Shown here piece by piece: positions 21,517 to 32,223 of a stretch of 64,000 nucleotides of DNA. Under the pieces are notes generated by a model. It made no database searches and had not been told where the DNA came from. It was given only the letters and a program-made list of their open reading frames with translations. The number at the start of each line of letters is the position of its first letter. Within the stretch, counting starts at the first letter, position 1. Location of the stretch: positions 34,828,501 to 34,892,500 of the forward strand of contig CP136894.1 of the NCBI GenBank assembly GCA_034359265.1, written 5' to 3'. A program made the position numbers and the translations under genes. The stretch comes from Canna indica. Lineage: Eukaryota; Streptophyta; Magnoliopsida; Zingiberales; Cannaceae.

Positions 21517-21547
21517 GCGGTCACGAAAAATAGCATTTCTTGTAGTG
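21517..21547. mobile_element. terminal piece of the outer CACTA element
   Basis: Immediately after the GCG target duplication, the sequence ends in GCATTTCTTGTAGTG at 21547, the inverse of CACTACAAGAAATGC. This is the far end of the element whose subterminal repeats lie at 12271-12598. The left terminus of this outer element was not found. Confidence 0.55.
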
Positions 21548-21550
21548 ATA

Positions 21551-21743
21551 TGTAATACCCGCTCAAAATAAGTAATAATATTTTATGTGTATCGATTTCA
21601 GCAGGTTGCGTGTGATGCGAGATGGCACGTGCGGGATTGAGCGGTAGCGTCTAACTTGAGGTGAGACCCAATTACTTTGGAATTTTTATAATTATTTGTT
21701 TTGGTCGTGTAAATTTTTATGTGTCATGGAATTAAAGAGGACC
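21551..21743 (+). repeat. gypsy LTR start, cut by a CACTA insertion
   Basis: TGTAATACCCGCTC at 21551 is the same LTR start as at 17281. About 190 bp continue before the CACTA terminus at 21744. The rest of this LTR was not found to the right. Confidence 0.5.
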
Positions 21744-22704
21744 CACTACAACAAATCATCTATTTTTTGACGTCAAAACAAGCTAATATTTCGACGTCAA
21801 CCGGAGTCAAAATGAAATATTGATGCCATCGAAAGTGACAAAAACGAGTGCAACATAACGAGAGCCAGAATGGACATTTCGACGTCCAAGAAGGCGTCGA
21901 AATGTTCGACATATCGACACCTGCTTATAGGCGTTAGCAGACGTCGATATGTTCATATCGACATCTACTGATAGGCGTCAATTTTTTTTTAAAAAAACAT
22001 TAAAATATTATATATTGGCGCCTGTCAGAGGCGCCGATATGAAGAAAAAAAATAAAAAATAAAGCCGAGGAAAAAGAATTCCTTGGCAGGCTCTATATGC
22101 GGTATTGGAGAATACCGCGCACAGCGCTGTGCGCAATATTCTCTAATACCGCGTGCGGCTGTACGTGGTGTTCGAGAATACCACGTACAACACGCGGTAT
22201 TAGCGGGGCGGTTTTCGATTCGTCCGATATTCGCCGCGTGGCGGAAATCGAGCAGGCGCCGCGCAGCTCCGCTTGATTTCCGCCACACGGCGGAAATCGG
22301 ACGAGCGCGGTGCCAACCCGCTCGATTGCCGCCACGCAGCGGTAATTGAACCGTCGAAAAATATTTTAATTAAGAAAATATTTCGGAAAAAAATAGAAAA
22401 AAATTTGTACTAACCTTTATATAAATTTCGGAATATGAAAGATTTCGATAACTTGATAAAAGAAGAAGAAAAATTAGTTGAAGAAAAAATATATGAGAGA
22501 GAAGAAAGAATGAGGAAGAAAAAAAAGATAAGAAGAAAAAGAAGACGAGGGAAAGAGGAGAAGAAGAAAAGAAGTATTAAAAGAAGAGAAGATGAGGGAA
22601 AAAAATTGAAAAAAAAAAATAGAGACGGGAATTCTCCCACCTCGATTTCACTTGGGCAAAGCCCCCGCCTCACCTTGGCTGGCCCTCACTATGAGGAAAT
22701 ATGA
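21744..22704 (+). mobile_element. CACTA element, 5' part only
   Basis: CACTACAACAAATC at 21744 opens a region with repeated GACGTC and TCGACGTC words (21765-21990), as in CACTA subterminal regions. It is followed by GC-rich palindromes (22085-22330, for example GCGGTATT/AATACCGC and GGCGGAAATC/GATTTCCGCC), and by a purine-only stretch (22435-22640) that gives a Lys/Glu/Arg-rich open frame without real coding character. A matching GTTGTAGTG end was not found. The class rests on the terminus and repeats only. Confidence 0.55.
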
Positions 22705-22900
22705 AATTTTTTTGAAGATTTTAATCGTTTCTTCAATCGGGTTTAGTTTGTGATTTCTAGTGCTGACTCTTATATAGAATTACGGATTTAATGTATATAA
22801 ATACTAGTCATTGGAAAATTTGGTTTTTGATGGCCGCCTACTATTATGCAGGAATTTTGAAGGTTTTCTTGTTAAATGAATTTCTTCTTTGATTGTGTGA
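22705..22900. other. short unassigned flank
   Basis: AT-rich sequence between the CACTA remains and the copia pol remnant; no feature was seen. Confidence 0.3.
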
Positions 22901-25268
22901 TTAGCATCTTAGTAGGTAGATTATACTCATGTCAAAGTCCTCTTGCATGCGTTTGGAAAACCACTCATAAAGTAATTCATTAGTAGCACCAAAAATGATA
23001 TCATCCACATATATTTGCACAAGTAAAATATCATTTTTATCATTTTTAATAAAAATAGACACATGGGCTTTTCCAATGCTAAAACCTTGTTCAATCAAAA
23101 AGTTGGAAAGCCTTTCATACCAAGCTCTAGGGGCTTGTTTTAAACCATATAAATTTTTCTTAAGTTTGAAGACATGATTTGGAAATTCAAAAATTTTAAA
23201 ACCGGGGGGTTGTTCAACATAAACTTCTTCGGTTATAAGATCATTCAAAAATGCACTTTTGACATCCATTTAAAAAAGTTTAAAACTTCTGAAACTTGCA
23301 TAAGCTAAACGCTTGCGAATTGCTTCTAATCTAGTTACGGGAGCATAAGTTTCATTATAATCTATTCCTTCTTCTTGATTATACACTTGGGCAACTAACC
23401 CAGCTTTGTTTCGAAAGACTAAACCATCTTCATCTAGTTTATTTCTATAAACCCATTTAGTCCCAATTATGGTTTGTTCACTTGGTCTAGGTACTAAATC
23501 TCAAAGATCATTTCTTACAAATTGATTTAGTTCCTCTTGCATGACAATCTCCCAGAATTCATCTTCTACGGCTTTCTTAATGTTTTTAGGCTTTACTTGA
23601 AAAATAAAAGCTACATATTGACAAGCATATCTAAGTTTAGAACGAGTTACCACTCCCGTTGATGGCTCTCTAATGACTTGATCAATTGGATGGTCTCTTA
23701 TCAACTGGTATCCTTTAGGGAGAGGTGGTAGAACTTCCTCTTCTTCTCCAACTTAAGGTAAGGATGAGGATGAAGGATCTTCATCATGTGTTTCCTTATT
23801 GTGTTCATCTTCAACCTCCTTGTCATGAAAGGTCAACTCCTCAAGTTCCTTACCTACATTCCCAATCTTAACATTCTTGAAGAATCATTAGTTTCATCAA
23901 AAGTAACATGCATGAATTCTTCAACTATTATAGTCTACGATTATATACTCTATAAGTCTTAGAACTATTAGTGCTTGTTTGATTCATAGGATTAAGGAAG
24001 ATAGGATAAGATATGGATTTGAATCCATTGTTTGTTTAGTGCATTGATTAGAAAAAAATAGGATTAGAATAATACAAAATTAATTTGATATCCTATCCAA
24101 TGAAGCAAACATACCATTAGAAAAACCTAGGAAAATACCCTCATCGAATTTATAATCAAATTTTCAGATGCTCCTTGATGTTCAAAATAAAACATTTACA
24201 TTCAAAAACTCCAAAATATCTCACACTTGGGATTCTATCATTCCAAAGCTTAAAAGGAGTTTTCTTAATTCTAGGTCTTAATAAAACACGATTAAGCACA
24301 TAACAAGAAGTGTTTATGGCTTCAGCCAAAAAGTACTTAGACAAATTATTTTCACAAAGCATGGTCCTAGCTATTTCTTGTAAAATTATTCTTCCTTTCA
24401 ACCACCCCATTTTGTTGAGGGGTTCTAGGGGAAGAAAAAGTTTGCTCAATACCTAGTTCATCACAAAATCCTGAAAATTTTTCATTTTTAAATTCACCTC
24501 ACAAAGTCTCATTTTTCTTATTTAGGAAGAAAACTCATGTAAATCTCGAAAAATCATCAACCAATACATAGCAATACAACATACCACCTAGACTAGCAAC
24601 ATCACATGGACCAAAGAGGTCCATGTGCACAAGTTCAAGTGTTCTAGATGTAGTAACTTGATTTATGGTATGAAAAGAGTACTTAACTTGTTTACCATGT
24701 TGACATGCATCACAAAGTTTATCTTTTTCGAATTTCTTGAATGACAAGTTCAAGTGTTCTAAATGTATTCCTTTAACTAAGTCCTTTTTAGTTATTTCTT
24801 GAATGAGGTTCATGCTAGCATTTCCTAGCCTTCTATGCCACAACCAAGAATCATTTACCATGGCTACTAAGCATCTAACATGAGGACTAGGCAAAACATT
24901 TATGACTAATGTGTAAACATTTTCATGCCTATTTACAATAAATACAATATCATTAGATGGTGCACTTCTAATGATACATTTAGATGCAATTCAAAAATAA
25001 TCACATATTCATTATCACACAATTGAGATATACTAATTAAATTCTGCTTTAACCCATCAACTAATAAAACATTTTTAATGCATGGGTAAGGGAGTATACC
25101 TATGTCTCCAATGCCAACAATCTTACCTTTGGCAATATCTCCAAATGTCACATACCCACCATCCTTACTTGATAGAGTTGCAAATAGATTGATATCACCC
25201 GTCATGTTCTTTGAGCAACCACTATCCAATATCCATGTACTCCTACTTGCTTGAGGATGGTTCTCCAT
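22901..25268 (-). pseudogene. copia element 2 pol remnant (SIRE/Maximus-like)
   Basis: On the minus strand, in order: protease (TWILDSGCSKNMTGD, intact DSG, 24933-25268), pre-integrase region and integrase start (WLWHRRLGNASMNLI, LVHMDLFGPC, VLVDDFSRFT, 24535-24894), later integrase (LPKYFWAEA-like block and CYVLNRVLLRP, 24156-24449), a connecting region (23501-23704) and reverse transcriptase (MDVKSAFLNDLI, YGLKQAPRAWYERL, IYVDDIIFG, 22901-23269). The YVDD box is intact, but each part lies in a separate frame with stops or shifts between them, and a MITE interrupts it. No gag, LTR or RNase H is attached. The protein style matches the lineage of the gag-only element at 44987. Confidence 0.87.
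23972..24115. mobile_element. MITE (TGCTTGTTTG family) in the copia remnant
   Basis: Ends TGCTTGTTTGATTCATAGG and CCAATGAAGCAAACATACC are inverted repeats. ATTAG flanks both sides (23967-23971 and 24116-24120). It is 144 bp with no coding. It is related to the element at 1534-2418, which has ATWAG-type flanks too. Confidence 0.8.
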
Positions 25269-25366
25269 CTACAAAAGGAGAAAATGCAACTTTAGGTAAT
25301 ATCCAAATATTTTTAAAATGTTTATTTAATTATTCCAGCGGGATAAATTGATCACCCGTTAGGATG

Positions 25367-28300
25367 TGTTACGCCCCGCCTAGGCTTATCCCTATATAAG
25401 GGACCTCACCCGGGAGGGGTGCAACTAGCAACATAACAACAAATAATAAGTGGACTGAATTTAAATTACAACCAGATTCCAAAGCAAATGTCCAATAGTC
25501 CACAAAGGAATAAAGGAATCCAATTTTAGTCCAAAAGATAATAGGAGTGAACAGTTTAACTAATAAAATAGGAAACTAAGATAATGTGCGGAAGACGTCT
25601 CCTCCTCCAAAACTCTAGCTACCTCATAAGGAAATGCCGTCATACCTGAGGATCTGAGGCAAAAACAGCAAACATCAGCAGAAGGCTGAGTAGGATTGCA
25701 ACAAGATGCTATGATGCCATGTATACAATGGAAGAAACGATTCAACAGTTTATTTAATGCTCCTACACCAACAACTATGTTAACTATTCTTTACATGAAT
25801 ATATGGTTATAGACCCAATCAAGAGCATAGTGGACATTGGGTTTCCCCCACACTCTCGCACCCCGAGAATGACACCTCAAGCTCGCTTCAGCTAGAGGTG
25901 CGACTATCCAAAAATGGTAGTCCGCCGACGTCTAACACATCGACGCCACACACGCACCTGTGTGGTAAATAGGTGATCACCGGTGTCACTTGCCCTACAC
26001 CTTGGGCAATATATCAACAGTGTCCAGGGCCATCGCCCAATAGTAGATCAACTATGCATCATGTCAACAACTTACACTAGTGCAACTCAACTAATATAGA
26101 ATGCTAGTAATCATAACATCATATATGAATTAAATATATGAACAACTGCATAATGATGTTATCAATAGATACGACATGCAACTATCTCTACTAGCGTCCT
26201 CAACTAATAAGCATATGAAACTATCATGCTTTCAACATGTATCAATAAATATGCATATAGAGCTTCAACGACAATATATATCAATTTTCAATGGAAGAGA
26301 ACAACAAGGTAATATTTTGTCATAGGGTAACAACCGATCTAGGATGAGATTCACCTTAACAACTATTATAAAAACAAAAAAACTCGGGTAGAAACTATGA
26401 AAACAACTAAAATAATACTTTTCGACTCGGCACGCAAAATGATACAAAAACACCCACTGTTTTCAATGTTTGAAAGTCAACTGGCAAAACTGACCTCACC
26501 AATAAATTCAGGGCGTCAAGTAGATACAAATTCATATATAATATGATTATTTTTGACCAACTATAAGGCCTCAAAATAATATTTCCAAATATCAATAATA
26601 TTCCAAAATACTACTTAAATAGGTTCCTGCTACAATATTCATAACAGTGTTATAACCCATAAATCACTGCTACAACTGCAATGATACCAACCACCTTACA
26701 TAAAGCCAACTCATCGTATATAATAGTGTTATTTATCTAAAACAGTCACCAAATAATAGTAACATGATATATTTAAAGATAACATTGTTACAAAGTTTAT
26801 AACGCTGATATAACCTACTCTTTCACCCCTTCACCAAACCTAGATTCATACAACACTTCTACCAGCCGTTGTCTCTACCAGCCGCCGCTGCCTCCATCTC
26901 GATTACTCCGGCCGATTGGGTCACCGGGGAGCCCGACGACGACTCATCGCCACCCTACTACCAGACGGCGACGAAGAACAGGGGCGGCGCCCCCAGTCTG
27001 GGGCGTCCCCGCCCCTCGCGCAGGGCGATGCTGTGCAGGCCGACGTCGCGCCCCTCGCGTGGGCGACGCCGCACAGGTCGACATTGCGCAGGGCGACTTC
27101 GTGCGCGTGGCGACGACGCGCCCGGCAGCAACGCATCATGCAACGATGATGCTCCTGGCGGCGACCTCGCGCAGAGTGACAGGTCGACATCTCAACAAAC
27201 AACGACAAGAAGAGAAAAAAACGACAAGATCCAACGATACAATTTTATATTCGAAATTTCAGAATACTAGAACACATCAAGAACACATCAATACTTGAGA
27301 AAATACAAGAAATTTCAGATCTACAACTCAACATGCAATCAACGCAGAATCTCATCCTAAAAACAAGGTTACCCTACACGAAAAGAAATGAGTAGGACGG
27401 GAATCCTACCTCAAGGTCCACCAACTCCGGATAATTTTCCGAATTCTTCAAAGTCACACAACGCCACTATGATCCGCCACGTGCTCACGATCTCCGGGGT
27501 ACACGTCAGTAGCAACTACGAGACAAAAAGGGGTTAGAGCGGCTTAAATAAGCGATTATTCACTCACTTTACGAAAATACCCCCGAACTACCAATAAATT
27601 TCAAAACAGCCCCAATTAATAATATTAATGTTGGGTGAAATGGCACACTAGAAGGGGGGTGGTGGTGAATAGTGTGTTTACTAATTTATTAGCCTAAATC
27701 TGATTTTAGTCGTTTTTGATTATTTGGGCAAATCGCAATTTATCGACTAGATGCGGAAGCAAAAATAAACCAATTAAGCACAAGCAAAGATATCAATGCA
27801 GACACAAGGATTTATAGTGGTTCAGCCCCAATGCCTACTCCACTACCTAAGCACCCTGCTTAGGATTTCCAAGCTAGTTTACTAGATTAAATAGTTTCCC
27901 TTACACAGAGGACTTTGACTCGAAGAGTCTCACTCTCAACCTAAGGCACTTCCACACCCGGAAGTCTTCGTCTTCTTATCGAGAGCACTCTTCCACCTCA
28001 ACTCTAAGGGATAACTCAACTAATCCTAGCAAACTATGTTTACACAAGTGGCTTCACATCTTCTACACCAAGGTAACCACTTACACACAAGACGTAACAC
28101 TAGGTCTTTTTACAATTTCAAATCCAATGAAATAAACAAGAAAATATACAAGTAATAGAGCAAAAATACAACAATACAAATACTTAGCTCCAACATAATG
28201 AATCGTAGCTCCTCTTGATGCCTTGATGATGAATCAAATCAAGCTTGAAGGCAAACTAAAGGAATGAAAGACCAAACTAGGATTTCTCTAAAAAATGGCT

Positions 28301-29292
28301 CAATGAAAGCTTGGAATTGATCAATGATGGCTCAATGAAGGTTAGGAGTGATAAAAAGTGTTTAAGGAAGGCTTAGGCTTGGGTATTTATAGAGCCAAGA
28401 AGAAATGGAATGAAATGGGTGGCTCAACGGGAGAAAAACTAACCGTTACAACCGTTCGATCGCTTGCCGGTCGATCATCGATCGACCGCCTGCAACCGCT
28501 AACCTTTCTGTGCTTTACTCACGCCGTCCGGTCGACCTACGGGTCAACTGAATGGATTGTGACTTCATCGATCCGCAATCCGGTCGATCGGTCGATCGAC
28601 CGAAGCACCTACTGCCAATTTTTGGCAGCATTCAATCGATCGACCGATCGACCAAAACTGGGCAGACTACACTAAATGTTATATAAGAATTACCGCCCAT
28701 TTTGATTCAATAAAAATATCTAAAAAATCAAAATCCTTAAGAATCAAAATCTAGTTTTTGGGGTCTAGTACAAATTTTCCGAAAACGAAAATTTCCTAAT
28801 CTCCCGGGTCAAATATGGGTATGCTAAAGGCTTCCAAAAATTTCTTAAAAATACCTCATTATCTAATTTTAACCCAAGAAACAATTACCACCATTTTTTA
28901 TGACAAGAAACTATCGAGGTCATATAGCCCTCCAAGGAGCTCCCTAAGCTTAGTGGATTTCAGAGCAGATTTCAGGTTTTCATGTTTTGGGTTTCGGATA
29001 TGGTTTTAGGGACCTTTGCATTATAAAGATGATTTACAACATATCTAGACACCCTAAACCTAAATTCTAACTTCTTGAAGAATCACGAGCGCGACGAGCA
29101 ACGTCCTTTCGATTTCTCGATTTCTTTAATATTTCCGATCGAGGACGTCGTGCGCTAACCGATATGGAACTTAAAAGATATCTCAATGAAACATTAGTTT
29201 CATATTTGTTATCATCAAAACCGAGATTAAGATCAAGGTACAAAACCTTAGGCCAACAATTAATTATTTAAAAGAAATTTCAGGGCATAACA
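25367..29292 (-). repeat. 3' LTR of gypsy A, split by a solo copia LTR
   Basis: On the plus strand it begins TGTTACGCCCCGCC and ends GGGCATAACA. Without the inserted copia LTR (27629-29258 plus one 5-bp duplicate) it is about 2.3 kb. Its first 1.3 kb align with 30924-32178, apart from small indels. The open frame at 26869-27270 and its neighbours on both strands lie in a GC-rich part of the LTR and show no known motif. Confidence 0.82.
27629..29258 (-). repeat. solo copia LTR, TSD ATTAA
   Basis: A 1630-bp LTR of the TGTTGGCTTAGG family in minus orientation, flanked by ATTAA at 27624-27628 and 29259-29263. It carries the TATA box (complement of TATTTATA at 28384-28391) and, upstream of it, a cluster of TCGATCGACC-type palindromes (28446-28655). 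No internal domain remains, so it arose by LTR-LTR recombination. Confidence 0.9.
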
Positions 29293-29305
29293 ATCCTCTC
29301 CACGT
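29293..29305 (-). other. polypurine tract of gypsy A
   Basis: CGTGGAGAGGATT on the minus strand lies directly before the LTR start TGTTATGCCC, the position of the plus-strand primer. Confidence 0.6.
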
Positions 29306-29375
29306 ATAGGAATTTGGTTCCCCAAATTCAAGTACCTGTCTGAGGAAAATCGTGCTGGTCAACATGAACATCTCC

Positions 29376-30758
29376 CTAGGCCTGCTCTTGGGTCAGTGCA
29401 AATACTCTGGCAGACTGCTGGGTACTCTGTTGTTGGTCCCTCTGCCATTGCTGTTGAGAGCTCTGACCTCCTATTTGCTGTCTGGTCGGACACTCTCTAC
29501 TGATGTGGCCTGGCTGCTTACACCTATAGCAAACACTTTGATCATGCGGGCAGTCCCTCGCTAAGTGACATGCATCCCCACACATGAAACAATGCAATTG
29601 ATATCTACTCGACTAGTCCCCCTGCGTGAAAGATCCCTGTGGCTGAGTCGACATCATCCTCGCTCTCTTCTGTTGAGGCTGAGAAATCTGAATATCATCA
29701 TCACTGCCACCCTCGTCGTATAGTGGGTAGGACTGCTCTACCTGCTTTACCAGCTCATCATAGCCTCCACTCATCAGCTCTTGAGTTTGACCTGCCCAAT
29801 TAGGTGTCGCCTGCTGACGATCCGGGTACATCTCCATATAAGTCGCCTCTGCTCGCAGTGCCCGTCTCAAAACTCTATCATACTTTTCCAGCTCCTCACT
29901 AGCCATCAACCCCTTAATGTTGTTATTCAGCCCATTAAAGAAGAACTATGCCCGCTTGCTATCAGTGGAGACTAAATCTGGGACGAACCTCGCGAGTGCA
30001 TCAAACTCGTCAGCATACTCCATCACCCGCCTCATACCCTGACGTAGCTGAAGGAACTGCTGTAACTTATGCCTCGCATAAGTAGCTGGATAATACTTCT
30101 TGAAGAATATCTTCAAAAATCTATCCCAAGTGACAGCCTTCCCTCTCGACATCCTCTGCTGCATCTCCCACCAAATCAGAGCATCTCCAGTAAGGCAATA
30201 GGTAGCTAAACCGATCTGCTCCTCCTTAGGACAACCCAAAACACCAAAAGCCCTCTCCACCTCGCGGACCCACGACTGAGCCACCACAGGGTCAGTGGCC
30301 CCAGGAAAACTATCGAACTTGCCTATCCCTAGGCGTAGAAACTGATTCAGTCGGTTCATCTTCCTTCTCTCGCGGGACTCGGTCCGCAGTATATCATACT
30401 GAGCTACTGGCTGTGGCTGCATCGGTGAATCCTCTGTAGGCTCTTCAGAAGCAAGCTCAATAGGTTCATCCTCACTATGTGCAGAATCAGAATCTGACTC
30501 AGACTATTGCTGAGGCTCCTTTCGCTCGGTCTGTCCACCCACTCGGCCACCCCGAGTGCTACTCCGGCTAGGCCTACGACTCGAGCGTGCCCAATGCTGA
30601 AACTATGCTAGAGGAACATCATCTGCCAATTCTGTCTCAACTCGGGTCGAAACTGGATCGACCCGCTGTGTCTGTGTAGACTGCCTACTGCCTCGACCTC
30701 GGCCTCGACATCCACCTCTGAAGGCAGTACAGACACCTGCGTTACCTCTAGCTTCCAT
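29376..30758 (-). pseudogene. gypsy A gag (in-frame stops)
   Basis: One reading frame on the minus strand runs from the ATG at 30758 (MEARGNAGVCTAFRGG) through a Ser/Glu-rich linker to the capsid core (KFDSFPGATDPVVAQSWVRE, YCLTGDALIWWE, FKKYYPATYARHKLQQFLQL), as in the retrotransposon gag family. It closes with two zinc knuckles, CFMCGDACHLARDC and CYRCKQPGHISREC (both CX2CX4HX4C). Stops in this same frame break it near 30604, 30505, 29946 and 29610. Shared frame across 1.4 kb with only stops suggests a fairly young copy. The usual protease DSGATHS and everything after are missing; the frame ends just before the polypurine tract. Confidence 0.86.
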
Positions 30759-30908
30759 ACTTCATAAAAAAGAAGGGACGACTCAGGTTTCAATTTCAAT
30801 CGACATCCAAACAATTTAAAAATCAACTTATCAACTTAAAGTAAGGTTGAATCTCATCCTTAGACCTAAACACCCAACCTTAAATCCTATGGAGGAGGAC
30901 GATCCTAA

Positions 30909-30920
30909 GCTCTGATACCA
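30909..30920 (-). other. primer binding site of gypsy A
   Basis: The complement, TGGTATCAGAGC, sits three bases from the LTR end GGGGCGTAACA and matches initiator tRNA-Met. Confidence 0.8.
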
Positions 30921-30923
30921 AAT

Positions 30924-32178
30924 TGTTACGCCCCGCCTAGGCTTATCCCTATATAAGGGACCTCACCCGGGAGGGGTGCAACTAGCAATAGAACAACAAA
31001 CAACAAGTGGACTGAATTTAAATTACAACCAGATTCCAAAGCAAATGTCCAACAAGATAACAAATAATGAAGGTTCAACAGTCCATATAGTAACAAAGGA
31101 ATCCAACTTTAGTACAAAAGTCTAAATAAGTCCAAAAGATAATAGGAGTGAACAGTTCAACTAATAAAATAAGAAACTAAGATAATGTGCAGAAGACTTC
31201 TCCTCATCCAAAACTCTACATGAGGATCTAAGGCAAAAATAACAAACATCAGCAGAAGGCTGAGTGAGGTTGCAACAAGATGCTATGATGCCATGTATAT
31301 AATAGAAGATACGATTCAACAATTTATTTATTGCTCCTACACCAACAACTATGTCAACTATTCTCTACATGAATATATGGTCATAGACCCAATCAAGAGC
31401 GTAGTGGACATTGGGTTTCCCCCGCACTCTCGCACCCCGAGAGTGGCACATAAATCCATGTATGAATTAAATATATGAACAACTGCATAATGATGTTATC
31501 AACAGATACGACATGCAACTATCTCTACTAACATCCTCAAGTAATAAGCATATGAAACTATCATTCTTTCAACATGTATTAATAAATATGCATAAAGAGT
31601 TTCAACGGCAATAGATATCAATTTTCAACGGAAGAGAACAACAAGGTAATATTTCGACATAGGGTAACAACCGATCTAGGATGAGATTCACCTTAAAAAC
31701 TATTATAACAACAAAACAACTCGGGTAGAAACCATGAAAACAACTAAAATAATACTTTCTGACTCGGCACGCAAAATGATACAAAACACCCACTATTTTC
31801 AACATTTGAAAGTTAAACGGCGAAACTGACCTCACCAATAAATTCAGGGTGTCGAGTAGATAAAAATTCATATATAATATGACTATTTTTGACCAACTAT
31901 AAGGCGTCAAAATAAAGCCATAACTCGGTTCTTAAATAGGTTCCTGCTACAATATTCGTAACAGTGTTATAACCCATAAATCGCTGTTACAACTGCAGTG
32001 ATACCAACCACCTTACATAAAGCCAACTCATCATATATAACAGTGTTATTTATCTGAAATAGTCACCAAATAATAGTAACATGATATATTTAAAGATAAC
32101 ACTGTTACAAAGTTTAAAATGCTGATATAACCTACTCCTTCACCCCTTCACCCAACCTAGATTCATATGATACTTCTA
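30924..32178 (-). repeat. 5' LTR of gypsy A, broken
   Basis: Matches 25367 onward (TGTTACGCCCCGCC, CGGGAGGGGTGCAACTAGCAA, TTCCCCCGCACTCTCGCACC) with small deletions. It stops matching after TACTTCTA at 32178, about 1 kb short of the LTR's expected outer end. Confidence 0.8.
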
Positions 32179-32223
32179 GTTTATAACGCTGATATAACCT
32201 ACTCCGAAACTCCTTCATCCCTA
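32179..32223. other. filler DNA at the gypsy A / gypsy B junction
   Basis: The first 26 bases (GTTTATAACGCTGATATAAC and onward) are identical to 26795-26820 in the other LTR of gypsy A, and differ by two bases from the nearer copy in the 5' LTR near 32111. Nineteen further bases lead to TAGCCTACTACC, where the gypsy B LTR begins. Confidence 0.7.

Larger units (their letters stand above)
25367..32223 (-). mobile_element. gypsy element A: gag only, pol lost
   Basis: The order on the minus strand is 5' LTR (30924 rightwards, broken), primer site, gag, then directly the polypurine tract and 3' LTR (25367-29292). Only about 1.6 kb lies between the LTRs, against roughly 5 kb in a full element, so protease, reverse transcriptase, RNase H and integrase are gone. 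The left flank is GGATG; its mate is lost because the 5' LTR is broken near 32178. Confidence 0.82.

Noticed and set aside
22435..22704. Lys/Glu/Arg-rich 89-codon frame
   Set aside because: The DNA is an almost pure purine run within CACTA remains; the frame has no stops for compositional reasons.
26869..27270. 133-codon frame with overlapping frames on both strands
   Set aside because: It is in a GC-rich part of a gypsy LTR and no known domain is seen.
28446..28655. Palindrome cluster considered as a replication origin or recombinase site
   Set aside because: It recurs at one fixed LTR position near the TATA box in three copies, which fits an LTR promoter element better.
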